From contig JAFXMZ010000005.1 in NCBI GenBank assembly GCA_017529925.1, forward strand, positions 1 to 47,396: DNA of 47,396 nt, given 5' to 3'. Of this stretch, positions 32,565 to 42,577 are shown in pieces. Under the pieces are notes generated by a model that saw nothing but the letters and a program-made list of their open reading frames with translations, made no database searches and was not told the DNA's origin. The position numbers and the translations under genes are program-made. This DNA is from Clostridiales bacterium. Its GTDB lineage: Bacteria > Bacillota > Clostridia > Saccharofermentanales > Saccharofermentanaceae. Numbering within the stretch: position 1 is the first letter of the stretch; each line of letters starts with the position of its first letter.

Positions 32565-34466
32565 ATGGACAAAGAGTTTGATGCAAGGTTGGATCTGGTA
32601 CCGTCAGAGCCCGGAGTATACCTTATGAAGGATGCTTCGGGTGAAGTTATTTATGTGGGTAAAGCCAAGAACCTGAGAAACAGGCTGAGGTCTTATTTCG
32701 GCGGAGGACAGATCACTCATCCCAAGGTTGCGGCGATGGTGTCGCATGTATCTGATTTCGAGTATGTCGTCGTCGGCACGGAGCCCGAGGCGCTCCTGCT
32801 CGAGAATAACCTCATCAAGCGTTACCGTCCACCGTACAACATACTCCTGATGGATGACAAGGGATATCCCTATGTCTGCATCACTTTCAATGAGGAATAT
32901 CCCAGAGTATTCAGGGCATTCAGGCCCGATCCCAAAGCTGCGGCAGCGGGTGCCGTCTACTACGGCCCGTATATGAATTCAGACGTCTTCGGAACCTTGA
33001 GGACGATAGAAGAGATCTTCCCTCTCAAGAGGTGCCGGAAAGTGCTCCCGCGTGATATCGGCAAGGAGCGCCCGTGCCTTAATGCGCACATCGGAAAGTG
33101 CATGGCACCCTGCAGCGGCAATGTCTCCGCTTCCGACTATAAGGCAATGGTGGCAAGGATAGCCGACTTTTTCGAAGGGCGGTATGAGGGCATCGAGGAA
33201 GAGATCGAGAAGGAGATGAGCGAGGCGTCGGAGGCTCTCGATTTTGAGCGTGCGGCTCTCCTGCGCGACCGCCTGACCGCACTCCGGGGTATTAAGAAAG
33301 ACCAGAAGATATTCATGGATATAAAGCGCGACGTCGATGCGATCGGCATCTATTCCGATGCGGGCGAGACATGTATCAGAAAGCTCGAACTCCGTGAGGG
33401 CAGGATCGTCGGCTCATCAGTCTTCTTCATGAAGGGCGACATCTCGATGAAAAAGGAGATGCTCTCCGGTTTCATGATGCAGTATTACGCGGAAGGCGGA
33501 AGGATACCTCCGACGATACTTCTCCCCGATATATCGGGAGAAGATGATGCTGATGATTTTGATGCAGGCGAGACGTTCGGGATGATCTCGGATATCCTGT
33601 CCGAGAAGAGGGGCAGCAAAGTCCGCGTCTATACGCCCGAGCGCGGCGAGATGCGCGAGCTCTTAAAACTCGCTGATACCAACGCACGCGAGATGATGGT
33701 GAGAAGGATACTCCGCGGCGGCTCGCAGGGAGCGGATCCGGGAGCGGCACTGAGGATCCTCGAGAGGCTCTGGGGAAGAGAGGAAGGAACGATCAGGAGA
33801 GTCGAATCCTACGATATATCCAACCTCGGCAATGATGATATATGCGCGGGCATGGTAGTATTCACTGACGGCCGCCCGGACAGGAAGAGTTACAGGCTCT
33901 TCAGGATGAAGACGGTCCTGACGCAGGATGATTTTGCGTCGATGAGGGAGGTCCTCACGAGGCGTTTCTCCCATGACGGTTCCGACGGATTCGAGTATCC
34001 GTCACTGATCCTCGCGGACGGAGGCAAAGGCCAGCTATCCGCGATAAAGAGCGTTGTGGACGAACTCGTACCGGGCCACGATATCCTGATGGCCGGAATG
34101 GTAAAGAATAATAAGCACAGGACGTCGGGGATCGTTTTCGATGACGGGCGGGAGATACGTCTCGACAGGGATTCTCAAAGCGATGACGACATAGTCCTCC
34201 TGAGGTTCCTGACGGCTGTCCAGAATGAGGTCCACAGGTTCGCGGTCTCATACCAGCGCAAGCTGTCCTCAAAGAGGAACATCCGTTACCGTCTTGAGAG
34301 CATTCCGGGTATAGGGCCTTCAAAGCGCAAGGCGCTCCTTTCACATTTTGGTACAATAAAGGCAGTTGAAGCAGCATCCGAGGAGGAGCTTTTCGAAGCG
34401 AAAGGGATCTCGCAAAAGGACGCGGTCAACATCTATGCATATTTCCACGGGGACGGGGAGGAGTAA
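32565..34466 (+). CDS. uvrC: UvrABC nucleotide excision repair endonuclease subunit C
   Basis: A 633-residue nuclease that makes both cuts around a DNA lesion. The N-terminal GIY-YIG domain is seen in GVYLMKDASGEVIYVGKAKNL. A UVR domain that binds UvrB lies near residues 200-235, then the RNase H-like domain with ESYDISNLG and LILADGGKGQL, and a helix-hairpin-helix end with IPGIGPSKRKALLSHFG. The start matches the family start well, yet no Shine-Dalgarno sequence lies before it. The stop TAA overlaps the ATG of the phosphoesterase gene. Confidence 0.97.
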   Translation: MDKEFDARLDLVPSEPGVYLMKDASGEVIYVGKAKNLRNRLRSYFGGGQITHPKVAAMVSHVSDFEYVVVGTEPEALLLENNLIKRYRPPYNILLMDDKGYPYVCITFNEEYPRVFRAFRPDPKAAAAGAVYYGPYMNSDVFGTLRTIEEIFPLKRCRKVLPRDIGKERPCLNAHIGKCMAPCSGNVSASDYKAMVARIADFFEGRYEGIEEEIEKEMSEASEALDFERAALLRDRLTALRGIKKDQKIFMDIKRDVDAIGIYSDAGETCIRKLELREGRIVGSSVFFMKGDISMKKEMLSGFMMQYYAEGGRIPPTILLPDISGEDDADDFDAGETFGMISDILSEKRGSKVRVYTPERGEMRELLKLADTNAREMMVRRILRGGSQGADPGAALRILERLWGREEGTIRRVESYDISNLGNDDICAGMVVFTDGRPDRKSYRLFRMKTVLTQDDFASMREVLTRRFSHDGSDGFEYPSLILADGGKGQLSAIKSVVDELVPGHDILMAGMVKNNKHRTSGIVFDDGREIRLDRDSQSDDDIVLLRFLTAVQNEVHRFAVSYQRKLSSKRNIRYRLESIPGIGPSKRKALLSHFGTIKAVEAASEEELFEAKGISQKDAVNIYAYFHGDGEE

Positions 34467-35188
34467 TGGCAATATACGCACTGGCAGATCTTCATCTTGC
34501 GATGAGCTTTCCCGGGAAGACGATGGAGGTCTTCGGGGGAGAGTGGAAGGACTATATGTCCAGGATAAGGGAGAACTGCATGAATATCCTTACTCCCGAA
34601 GACACGCTCCTCATTCCAGGCGACCTTTCGTGGGCAACGTATCTGAAGGATGCGGTGGAGGATTTTTCTTTTATAGACAGCCTTCCGGGGACAAAGATCA
34701 TCTGCCGCGGCAACCATGACTACTACTGGACGACTGTGAAGAAGATGGAGGAGTTTTTCGCCGCGGAAGGATTCGGAACGATAAGGATAGCAAGGCATAA
34801 CGCGATAAGGACCGAAGGCGCGCTGATCACCGGTACGCGCGGATGGAAGATGCCGGGCGACGATGATTTTACGGAGCAGGACAGAAAGATCTACGACCGC
34901 GAAAAGGAGAGGATGAAGCTCTGCCTTTCCGCGCTGTCTGAAGCAGATCCCATGCATGAGCTGACGCACATAGTGATGCTCCACTATCCTCCGCTCACGA
35001 ATGTGAGGATGAAGACGGAGCTGTCAGAGCTGATCGAGACATCCGGCGCTGATATCTGCCTCTACGGCCACCTCCACGGAAGAGCCCGTCAGAAGGTCTT
35101 CGAAGGGGCGAAGGAGTCCGCGCCCGGGACCGTCTATAAATGCGTCTCGGCCGATTACCTCGGCTTCAGGCCGCTTCGTATACTGTAA
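34466..35188 (+). CDS. Metallophosphoesterase
   Basis: A 240-residue calcineurin-like enzyme with all metal-binding motifs: ADLHL, PGDLSW, CRGNHDYYW, MLHYPP and YGHLHG. The Icc/YpbG-like length suggests a phosphodiesterase acting on a nucleotide or small phosphoester; no substrate can be named. It starts in overlap with uvrC and has GGAGGAG within the uvrC end. About 200 bases without genes follow, containing the yicC promoter. Confidence 0.88.
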   Translation: MAIYALADLHLAMSFPGKTMEVFGGEWKDYMSRIRENCMNILTPEDTLLIPGDLSWATYLKDAVEDFSFIDSLPGTKIICRGNHDYYWTTVKKMEEFFAAEGFGTIRIARHNAIRTEGALITGTRGWKMPGDDDFTEQDRKIYDREKERMKLCLSALSEADPMHELTHIVMLHYPPLTNVRMKTELSELIETSGADICLYGHLHGRARQKVFEGAKESAPGTVYKCVSADYLGFRPLRIL

Positions 35189-35273
35189 GCCTCCCGAGGC
35201 GCCGCCAAATAAAAATCATATCCCGAAAGCGTTGCAATCAGTAGCTTTGAGGGCTGTCGCCAAACAAAAAAAC

Positions 35274-35302
35274 TTGCAGGTTTGCTCCTAATAATATATA
35301 AT
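35274..35302 (+). promoter_or_regulatory. Promoter of the yicC-remA-gmk-rpoZ run
   Basis: TTGCAG (35274-35279) and TATAAT (35297-35302) are 17 bases apart, leaving a leader of about 75 bases. Confidence 0.75.
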
Positions 35303-35385
35303 TAAACACATGTCGAGTCTGCTCGCCCGGGATAATAGTTCCGGCAGTGGACTTTTTGTATCTTTATCGTCAGCAGGAGGTCCTT

Positions 35386-36273
35386 ATGGCATACAGTATG
35401 ACCGGCTTCGGCCGCTGTGAGAAGGTTTTCGGTTCCAGAAGATATACAGTCGAGATAAAGTCGGTCAACAGCAGGTTCTGCGATATCAACATAAGGATGC
35501 CCAGGATATTCAATTTTGCTGACGGGCAGGTAAGGAAGCTCATCACCGAGTCCCTCATAAGAGGCAAGGTCGATATCTTCATCAATTTTGACGATTCCGA
35601 GAACCAGTCGAGCGAGGTCATCCTGAACGAGGGACTCGTGAAGGCATATTCCGGAGCGCTCAAGGATATATCAGCAGTAACGGGCAGGGATGATGATGCA
35701 TCTGCATCGAGGATCGCATCCTTCCCCGATGTTCTCACAGTAAGGCAGAAGGATCTTGATGAGGAAGCCCTCTGGGATGAACTGTCGGGCTGCATCTCGG
35801 GCGCTCTTTCCGAGATGAAGGTCATGAGGAAGACTGAGGGTGATTCCCTTGCTTCCGACGTTACGGACAAGATCTGCGAACTCGAGAAGATCAGGGATGA
35901 GATCGTGGCAAGAGCTCCCGAAGTCGTAAAGGAATACAGGACGAGGCTCGCTGCGAGGATCGAAGAACTCCTCAGTGATGATAAGAAGGCATTCTACGAT
36001 GAGAACCGTCTTTCCGCAGAGGTCGCGGTCTTTGCGGACAAGTGTGCGATAGACGAGGAACTCAAGAGGCTCATGAGCCACTTCCAGCAGGCCAAGAGAT
36101 ATCTGGCGGTCGATGACTCGATCGGCAAGAAGATGGATTTCCTCATCCAGGAGATCAACAGGGAAGTCAACACGATCGGATCCAAGGCGAATGATCTCGA
36201 TATCACGAACAGGGTCCTTCTCATGAAGGGCATCGTGGAAGAGATCAGGGAGCAGATCCAGAATCTCGTATAA
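35386..36273 (+). CDS. yicC: YicC/YloC family endoribonuclease
   Basis: A 295-residue protein with the family start MAYSMTGFGR, then IKSVNSRFCDINIRMPR, and the C-terminal signature FLIQEINREVNTIGSKAND. YicC-type proteins are RNA endonucleases involved in small-RNA turnover. The ATG at 35386 follows AGGAGG at the correct distance; an ATG at 35347 would add 13 residues ahead of the conserved start. Its position ahead of remA, gmk and rpoZ is the standard Firmicute order. Confidence 0.95.
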   Translation: MAYSMTGFGRCEKVFGSRRYTVEIKSVNSRFCDINIRMPRIFNFADGQVRKLITESLIRGKVDIFINFDDSENQSSEVILNEGLVKAYSGALKDISAVTGRDDDASASRIASFPDVLTVRQKDLDEEALWDELSGCISGALSEMKVMRKTEGDSLASDVTDKICELEKIRDEIVARAPEVVKEYRTRLAARIEELLSDDKKAFYDENRLSAEVAVFADKCAIDEELKRLMSHFQQAKRYLAVDDSIGKKMDFLIQEINREVNTIGSKANDLDITNRVLLMKGIVEEIREQIQNLV

Positions 36274-36284
36274 GGGAGATGTCC

Positions 36285-36521
36285 TTGGGTATGAAGATGA
36301 TCGATGTTGGTTTCGGCAATATCTGTTCGGCGGAGAGGATAATCTCCGTGGCGGCAGCCGACTCGGCGCCCATAAGGAGGATGATCTCCGAGGCAAGGGA
36401 CAGAGGAATGCTGGTAGACGCATGCGCAGGCAAGAAGTGCAGGAGCGTACTGATCTTTGACAGTGATCATATAGTCACGAGTTCGCTTGAAGTCTCGGAC
36501 ATAAGGAAGGAGATCGAATGA
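36285..36521 (+). CDS. remA: RemA/YlzA family DNA-binding regulator (DUF370)
   Basis: A 78-residue protein with VGFGNICSAERIISV and DSAPIRRMISEARDRGMLVDA, diagnostic of RemA, which in Bacillus forms rings on DNA and activates biofilm matrix genes. Three starts are possible. ATG 36279 lies one base after GGGAG and ATG 36291 lies 13 bases after it. TTG at 36285 has seven-base spacing and gives exactly the N-terminal length of Bacillus RemA, so I choose TTG. The RTR segment of other family members reads KKCRS here. It overlaps gmk. Confidence 0.92.
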   Translation: MGMKMIDVGFGNICSAERIISVAAADSAPIRRMISEARDRGMLVDACAGKKCRSVLIFDSDHIVTSSLEVSDIRKEIE

Positions 36522-37117
36522 TGAAGAAGGGTCTTATCATTTCGGTATCCGGACCTTCCGGGGTCGGCAAGGGAACAGTGCTCGCACAGATAAGGAAGGA
36601 CAATCCCGGTTTCGGGCAGTCTGTATCGGTAACGACCAGAGGACCGCGCGAAGGCGAGAAGGAAGGAAGGGAATACTTCTTCAGGTCTAAAGACGAGTTC
36701 ATGAAGCTGGTCGAAGAGAAGGAGATCCTCGAATATGACGAATATGTCGGCAACTTCTACGGGACTCCCGCGACGCCGCTTTTCGCGATGAGCGACGGAG
36801 GGACGGATGTACTCCTCGATCTGACGATAGCAGGATCGATGGCACTTAAGGAAAAGTTCGAACAGGCCGTTACGGTATTTCTTCTCCCTCCTTCATTCGA
36901 CGAGTTGAGGAGAAGGCTCGAGGGCAGGGGGACTGAATCGCAGGATATAGTCGACAAAAGGCTCCTGCAGTCAAGAGAAGAGATAGTACATGCCGACAGT
37001 TTTGATTATGTGGTCACGAATGAGACTGTCGAACAGGCGGCAGGAGACATCGAAGCGATAATCAGGGCGGAGAAGCTCAGATACGCGAGGAACAAGGGGA
37101 TAGAGGAAGCCCTGTAA
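36518..37117 (+). CDS. gmk: Guanylate kinase
   Basis: A 199-residue kinase converting GMP to GDP with ATP. P-loop SGPSGVGKGT is followed by SVTTRGPREGEKEGREYFF for GMP binding, YGTP, and LEGRGTESQDIVDKRL in the lid region. The ATG overlaps the remA stop (ATGA). The next gene encodes the RNA polymerase omega subunit, as in most Firmicutes. Confidence 0.97.
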   Translation: MMKKGLIISVSGPSGVGKGTVLAQIRKDNPGFGQSVSVTTRGPREGEKEGREYFFRSKDEFMKLVEEKEILEYDEYVGNFYGTPATPLFAMSDGGTDVLLDLTIAGSMALKEKFEQAVTVFLLPPSFDELRRRLEGRGTESQDIVDKRLLQSREEIVHADSFDYVVTNETVEQAAGDIEAIIRAEKLRYARNKGIEEAL

Positions 37118-37198
37118 GGAAGATCGATCGGAATGGTCCCCGAAGAGGGATCCGGCATCGGAAATAAATAAGACAACAAAAGAAAGAAGGTAATATGA

Positions 37199-37645
37199 AT
37201 GTTGACAGAACCCAGAATGGAAGAGATGCTTCCCAAGGCATCATGCGCTTATGAGCTTGCAGTGCTCGTCAGCAAGAGAGCTAACCAGCTCGTAGAAGGT
37301 GCCCAGCCCATGATCAGTGAGCCCGCGGCAAACATGGTATCACTTGCGTGCAAGGAGATCGCCGAAGGTAAGGTCGTAGGAGTAAAGGGAAATCTCAAGA
37401 AGGGCGAGTATGCCGTACCTCTTACAAAGGAGGCAAGAGAGGCGATCTCGGCCGAGAAAAAGGCAAGAGAGGCTCAGGAAGCTAACAGGAGATATGCTCA
37501 GGAGAACGATTTCACAGTTCCCGAGTACGATCCCGGCGAGCAGGCTGCCAATATAGCTGAGCTCATCGGCGGAGAAGTTGCCGATGAGGAAACGGCAGGA
37601 TTTGATGGCGACGAAGACTTCACTCCCGAAGAAGAGAATACATAA
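37199..37645 (+). CDS. rpoZ: RNA polymerase omega subunit with long acidic tail
   Basis: A 148-residue protein whose first 90 or so residues match omega: [26 protein letters not shown] with the family's helix, then a block ending EIAEGKV. After that it carries about 55 extra residues, helical and charged at first ([18 protein letters not shown]) and then strongly acidic, ending [14 protein letters not shown]. Typical Firmicute omega is under 90 residues. Omega helps assemble the beta' subunit and binds ppGpp in some bacteria. An out-of-frame ATG at 37195 opens only 19 codons and is ignored. Confidence 0.9.
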   Translation: MLTEPRMEEMLPKASCAYELAVLVSKRANQLVEGAQPMISEPAANMVSLACKEIAEGKVVGVKGNLKKGEYAVPLTKEAREAISAEKKAREAQEANRRYAQENDFTVPEYDPGEQAANIAELIGGEVADEETAGFDGDEDFTPEEENT

Positions 37646-37659
37646 GGAGGAAGGATAAG

Positions 37660-39072
37660 ATGCCTGTTGAGAAGACAATGGAGAGGATAGTATCGCTCGC
37701 GAAGACGAGAGGATTTGTCTATCCCGGTTCCGATATCTACGGAGGACTTGCCAATGCATGGGACTTCGGACCTCTCGGAGTAGCGCTCAAGAATAATGTT
37801 AAGTCTGCATGGTGGAAGAAGTTCGTACAGGAGAGTCCCTACAACGTCGGAGTCGACTGCGCGATCCTCATGAATCCCCAGGTATGGGTCGCTTCGGGTC
37901 ACGTCGGAGGATTCTCCGATCCCCTGATCGACTGTAAGCAGTGCAAGGCCCGTCAGAGAGCAGACAAGCTCGTCGAGGATTTCAATGCAGAGAATGGCAT
38001 CACTGATGTCGTTGTCGAGGGAATGAACGATGAGCAGCTCGTCGCATATATCAGGGAGAAGAATATCCCCTGTCCCGTCTGCGGCGGTCACAATTTCACT
38101 GATGTCAGAAAGTTCAACCTCATGTTCAAGACATTCATGGGAGTTACCGAGGATGCCAAGAATGAGGTCTACTTAAGACCTGAGACAGCTCAGGGAATTT
38201 TCGTTAATTTTGCAAATGTCCAGCGTTCGGCAAGGAAGAAGATCCCCTTCGGTATCTGCCAGATCGGAAAGAGCTTCAGGAATGAGATCACACCCGGTAA
38301 TTTCATCTTCCGTACAAGAGAGTTCGAGCAGATGGAGCTCGAGTTCTTCTGCGAGCCCGGAACGGATCTCGAGTGGTTCAACTACTGGAAGGACTATTGC
38401 CATAAGTGGCTTACGGGACTCGGCCTCAAGGATGATGAACTCCGTACGAGAGACCATTCACCCGAGGAGCTGGCTTTCTATTCAAATGCGACGACTGACT
38501 TCGAGTTCCTCTTCCCGTTCGGATGGGGTGAGCTCTGGGGCGTCGCTGACAGAACGGATTATGACCTCAAGCAGCATATGGAGCATTCGAAGCAGGATCT
38601 TTCCTACTTCGATCCCGCGAAGAACGAGAAGTATGTTCCCTATGTTATCGAGCCTTCGCTCGGCGCTGACCGCGTGACCCTTGCATTCCTCTGCTCGGCT
38701 TATGACGAGGAGGAGCTCGAGGGCGGAGACGTCAGGACGGTAATGAGGTTCCATCCTTATCTGGCACCGGTCAAGATCGGTCTTCTCCCTCTGTCGGCCA
38801 AGCTGTCTGACAAGTGCATGCCCATTTTCGAGAAGCTCTCGAAAAAGTATATGTGCGAATTCGACGACAGGCAGTCGATCGGAAAGAGATACAGAAGACA
38901 GGACGAGATCGGAACTCCTTACTGTGTCGTTTATGATTTCGATTCAGAGAATGATAACTGCGTCACGATAAGAGAGAGAGATTCGATGAAGAATATCGAG
39001 TACGAACCCGGGAATGTAAGATTCCCGATCGACAAGCTCGGGGAGTTCTTCGAAGGAAAATTCGATTTTTAA
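37660..39072 (+). CDS. glyQS: Glycyl-tRNA synthetase, alpha2 type
   Basis: A 470-residue class II synthetase that charges tRNA-Gly; two tRNA-Gly genes are in this window. Recognisable parts are [29 protein letters not shown], a Cys pair site [23 protein letters not shown], the motif 2 region [21 protein letters not shown], motif 3 in [14 protein letters not shown], and a C-terminal anticodon-binding domain. It follows rpoZ by 14 bases, so no T-box leader fits directly upstream. Confidence 0.97.
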   Translation: MPVEKTMERIVSLAKTRGFVYPGSDIYGGLANAWDFGPLGVALKNNVKSAWWKKFVQESPYNVGVDCAILMNPQVWVASGHVGGFSDPLIDCKQCKARQRADKLVEDFNAENGITDVVVEGMNDEQLVAYIREKNIPCPVCGGHNFTDVRKFNLMFKTFMGVTEDAKNEVYLRPETAQGIFVNFANVQRSARKKIPFGICQIGKSFRNEITPGNFIFRTREFEQMELEFFCEPGTDLEWFNYWKDYCHKWLTGLGLKDDELRTRDHSPEELAFYSNATTDFEFLFPFGWGELWGVADRTDYDLKQHMEHSKQDLSYFDPAKNEKYVPYVIEPSLGADRVTLAFLCSAYDEEELEGGDVRTVMRFHPYLAPVKIGLLPLSAKLSDKCMPIFEKLSKKYMCEFDDRQSIGKRYRRQDEIGTPYCVVYDFDSENDNCVTIRERDSMKNIEYEPGNVRFPIDKLGEFFEGKFDF

Positions 39073-39150
39073 GAAGCAAGACCAACCGGCAGGGAGAAAT
39101 GCTTCTCAAAAAATAAAAACAACACCAAAAATGAAAGGCGGGCAATTAAC

Positions 39151-41778
39151 ATGACAAAGTATGTTTATCTGTTTTCCGAAGGCAACGGAAACATGCGTGA
39201 GCTCCTGGGCGGTAAGGGTGCAAACCTCGCTGAGATGACTAATCTCGGACTTCCTGTTCCCCAGGGATTTACGATCACGACAGAGGCATGTACCCAGTAT
39301 TATGAGGACGGTCGCAAGATCAATGATGAGATCTCCTCTCAGATCATGGAGTATATCGGAAAGATGGAGGAGATTACCGGAAAGAAGTTCGGCGATCTCG
39401 AGAATCCTCTTCTCGTTTCGGTAAGATCGGGTGCAAGAGCTTCTATGCCCGGCATGATGGACACGATCCTCAATCTCGGCCTTAATGAGGATGTCGTGGA
39501 TGTTATAGCTAAGAAGTCCAACAATCCCAGATGGGCATGGGACTGCTACAGAAGATTCATCCAGATGTATTCTGACGTAGTTATGGAAGTCGGAAAGAAA
39601 TATTTCGAAGAGCTCATTGATAAGATGAAGGCTGCAAGAGGCGTTGAGCAGGATGTCGAGCTTACGGCAGACGATCTCAAGGAACTCGCAATGCAGTTCA
39701 AGGCTGAGTATAAGGCAAAGATCGGCGAGGATTTCCCGACTGATCCCAAGGAGCAGCTCATGGGCGCCATCAAGGCAGTATTCCGTTCATGGGATAACCC
39801 CAGAGCTAATGTCTACAGAAGAGATAATGATATACCTTATTCATGGGGTACAGCCGTAAATGTCCAGTCCATGGCTTTCGGTAACATGGGTGACGACTGC
39901 GGTACCGGTGTTGCTTTCACGAGAGACCCTGCTACGGGTAATAAGGGACTTTTCGGTGAGTTCCTTACAAATGCCCAGGGTGAGGACGTTGTTGCAGGTG
40001 TAAGAACTCCTATGCACATCTCCGAGATGGAAGAGAAGTTCCCTGAGGCATTCGCCCAGTTCAAGGATGTATGCCACATCCTCGAGACACATTACAGAGA
40101 TATGCAGGATATGGAGTTCACGGTCGAGGCCGGCAAGCTCTATATGCTCCAGACAAGAAACGGAAAGAGAACTGCACAGGCTGCCCTGAAGATCGCATGT
40201 GACCTCGTTGACGAGGGCATGAGGACAGAGGAAGAGGCTGTTGCCATGATCGATCCGAGAAATCTCGACACACTTCTCCACCCTCAGTTCGATACAGCCG
40301 TACTCAAGACGGCTACTCCTCTTGCGAAGGCTCTCGCAGCATCTCCCGGAGCTGCTTCCGGTAAGATCGTATTCTCTGCTGACGATGCAAAGGCATGGGC
40401 AGGCAGAGGCGAGAAGGTCGTTCTCGTAAGACTCGAGACATCTCCTGAGGATATCGAGGGAATGAAGGCCGCTCAGGGTATCCTTACTGTCAGAGGCGGT
40501 ATGACATCCCACGCTGCAGTAGTAGCAAGAGGAATGGGAACATGCTGCGTATCCGGATGCTCCGACATCAAGATGGATGAGGAGAATAAAGTATTCTATC
40601 TCGCAGGCAAGGAGTTCCACGAGGGAGACAAGATCTCCATCGACGGTTCCACAGGCTGCATCTATGACGGCATCATCCCTACGGTAGATGCTACTATCGC
40701 AGGTGAGTTCGGAAGAGTCATGCAGTGGGCCGACAACGCAAGAAGGCTCAAGGTAAGGACAAATGCAGATACACCTGCAGATGCCAAGAAGGCCCGTGAA
40801 CTCGGTGCCGAGGGTATCGGCCTCTGCCGTACAGAGCACATGTTCTTCGGCGACGGACGTATCGATGCATTCCGTGAGATGATCTGCTCCGAGACAGTTG
40901 AGGAGAGAGAGGAAGCTCTCGATGTTATCCTCCCTATGCAGCAGTCAGACTTTGAAGCACTCTATGAGGCTCTCGAGGGTTATCCTGTTACTATCAGGTT
41001 CCTCGATCCGCCGCTCCATGAGTTCGTACCTACAGTCGATTCTGATATCGAGAAGCTCGCTCAGAAGAAGGGCAAGAGCGTTATGGATATCAAGATGATG
41101 ATCGCGTCCCTCCACGAGTTCAACCCCATGATGGGTCACAGAGGGTGCCGTCTCACAGTTACATATCCCGAGATCGCAAAGATGCAGACGAAGGCTGTCA
41201 TCAGGGCTGCCATCAACACAAAGAAGAAGCATCCCGACTGGAATATCAAGCCTGAGATCATGATCCCGCTCGTAGGTGAGGTCAAGGAGCTCAAGTTCGT
41301 TAAGAAGATCGTAGTTGAGACAGCTGATGAGGAGATCAAGGCTGCAGGTTCCGACATCGAGTACGAAGTAGGTACCATGATCGAGATCCCGAGAGCTGCT
41401 CTTACAGCTGACGAAATCGCTAAGGAAGCTGCATTCTTCTGCTTCGGTACGAATGACCTTACACAGATGACATTCGGTTTCTCCAGAGACGATGCAGGCA
41501 AGTTCCTCGATGCTTACTATCAGACGAAGATCTTCGAGGCTGATCCTTTCGCCAAGCTCGATCAGGCAGGCGTAGGCAAGCTCATGAAGATGGCTATCGA
41601 CCTCGGCAAGCCCGTTAATCCCAATCTCCATATCGGAATCTGCGGTGAGCACGGCGGCGATCCTTCCTCCGTTGAGTTCTGCGACGAGATCGGTCTGGAT
41701 TACGTTTCATGTTCTCCTTTCCGTGTACCGATCGCAAGACTTGCAGCAGCTCAGGCAGCTATCAAGCACAGGAGCTGA
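39151..41778 (+). CDS. ppdK: Pyruvate phosphate dikinase
   Basis: An 875-residue enzyme interconverting pyruvate, ATP and phosphate with phosphoenolpyruvate, AMP and pyrophosphate; it supports pyrophosphate-dependent glycolysis in anaerobes. The ATP-grasp N-terminal half begins YLFSEGNGNMRELLGGKGAN. The swivelling domain carries the phosphorylated His454 in GGMTSHAAVVARG, and the C-terminal PEP domain ends with GICGEHGGDPSSVEFC, Cys831 in the active site. Length and these positions agree with the Clostridium symbiosum enzyme. A strong GGCGGG-type site precedes the ATG and a terminator follows. Confidence 0.98.
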   Translation: MTKYVYLFSEGNGNMRELLGGKGANLAEMTNLGLPVPQGFTITTEACTQYYEDGRKINDEISSQIMEYIGKMEEITGKKFGDLENPLLVSVRSGARASMPGMMDTILNLGLNEDVVDVIAKKSNNPRWAWDCYRRFIQMYSDVVMEVGKKYFEELIDKMKAARGVEQDVELTADDLKELAMQFKAEYKAKIGEDFPTDPKEQLMGAIKAVFRSWDNPRANVYRRDNDIPYSWGTAVNVQSMAFGNMGDDCGTGVAFTRDPATGNKGLFGEFLTNAQGEDVVAGVRTPMHISEMEEKFPEAFAQFKDVCHILETHYRDMQDMEFTVEAGKLYMLQTRNGKRTAQAALKIACDLVDEGMRTEEEAVAMIDPRNLDTLLHPQFDTAVLKTATPLAKALAASPGAASGKIVFSADDAKAWAGRGEKVVLVRLETSPEDIEGMKAAQGILTVRGGMTSHAAVVARGMGTCCVSGCSDIKMDEENKVFYLAGKEFHEGDKISIDGSTGCIYDGIIPTVDATIAGEFGRVMQWADNARRLKVRTNADTPADAKKARELGAEGIGLCRTEHMFFGDGRIDAFREMICSETVEEREEALDVILPMQQSDFEALYEALEGYPVTIRFLDPPLHEFVPTVDSDIEKLAQKKGKSVMDIKMMIASLHEFNPMMGHRGCRLTVTYPEIAKMQTKAVIRAAINTKKKHPDWNIKPEIMIPLVGEVKELKFVKKIVVETADEEIKAAGSDIEYEVGTMIEIPRAALTADEIAKEAAFFCFGTNDLTQMTFGFSRDDAGKFLDAYYQTKIFEADPFAKLDQAGVGKLMKMAIDLGKPVNPNLHIGICGEHGGDPSSVEFCDEIGLDYVSCSPFRVPIARLAAAQAAIKHRS

Positions 41779-41815
41779 TAAAGGATTTACGTATTGATAT
41801 TTACGTCTAAGAGAT

Positions 41816-41848
41816 GACCGGAGTTGAAATATACTCCGGTCGTTTTTT
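41816..41848 (+). terminator. Terminator after ppdK
   Basis: GACCGGAGT pairs with ACTCCGGTC around TGAAATAT, followed by G and six T residues. Confidence 0.93.
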
Positions 41849-41955
41849 GTCCCATTATTGCCTTTACAGTAATGATATAATTGTTACATTGGGAATTCGA
41901 TTTGATGGTTGATGCTACAAAAGTTGAAAGAGTGAAGGACGAGGAGTAACACAGT

Positions 41956-42387
41956 ATGGATTATTCTTGTGACGAATGTTATAACATGCGCCAACCTCAT
42001 ACTACGACTTGTCCAAGCTGCGGTAAAGAGACTTATGTTGGTCAGGTTATTGGATTAACGGCAGTTTGGGAGTGTACTAATTGTGGAGAAGGTGTTGCCG
42101 GAGCGAGTTTCCATCCCGCTTGTTGGAATGATATGACTGCTTCGATAATAATCAGCAGACCAACGGATTCTCGGAAGATGGTAGATCTCGCACGTATTCT
42201 CAATATGAATACCATCGATTTACTATATGCTTTTAAAAACTCTGGCGATCCAATAGAAGTTTCTTCAAAGTTAAGAGAATGCATACGTAGGTATAGGTGT
42301 ATATCTGCTATTGGAATTCCTTGTGAACTTGGCTCAGATGCAAAGGGATTTGAGCGAGCGCTTGACTGTCCGTATACAGAAGGATAG
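41956..42387 (+). CDS. Small zinc-ribbon protein, AT-rich and probably acquired
   Basis: A 143-residue protein with CDECYNM, CPSCGKE and CTNCGEG in the first 50 residues, which could form one zinc ribbon, followed by a helical region with DLARILNMNTIDLLYAFKNSG. I do not recognise the family; the layout would suit a nucleic-acid-binding or adaptor protein. Base and codon use are clearly more AT-rich (many A/T third positions) than all neighbours, which suggests recent transfer. A TATAAT at 41876-41881 lies 75 bases upstream without a clear -35. About 190 gene-free bases follow, with one small perfect hairpin (AGTTTC/GAAACT, 42399-42414). Confidence 0.6.
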   Translation: MDYSCDECYNMRQPHTTTCPSCGKETYVGQVIGLTAVWECTNCGEGVAGASFHPACWNDMTASIIISRPTDSRKMVDLARILNMNTIDLLYAFKNSGDPIEVSSKLRECIRRYRCISAIGIPCELGSDAKGFERALDCPYTEG

Positions 42388-42577
42388 TTTTATCCAGTTT
42401 CAAGCGAAACTACAGATCACTAGCAATCGATATAGTCGACAAACTTGCGGAACTACAGGTGCGATATTTGTAAAAAAGTAGCATGTGGAGAGATACATGT
42501 TCTTTTCGTGATGCATACTGATCGTAGGGGTGTCTTTGGATATGACCGGAGATCTGCCCCTGAGAGGGGAAATGCAT

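Noticed and set aside
37646..37659. T-box leader for glyQS
   Set aside because: Only 14 bases separate rpoZ from glyQS and no T-box motif is seen upstream.
42388..42577. c-di-GMP riboswitch upstream of the binding-module remnant
   Set aside because: The gap has small hairpins only; the conserved core of the GEMM motif is not visible.
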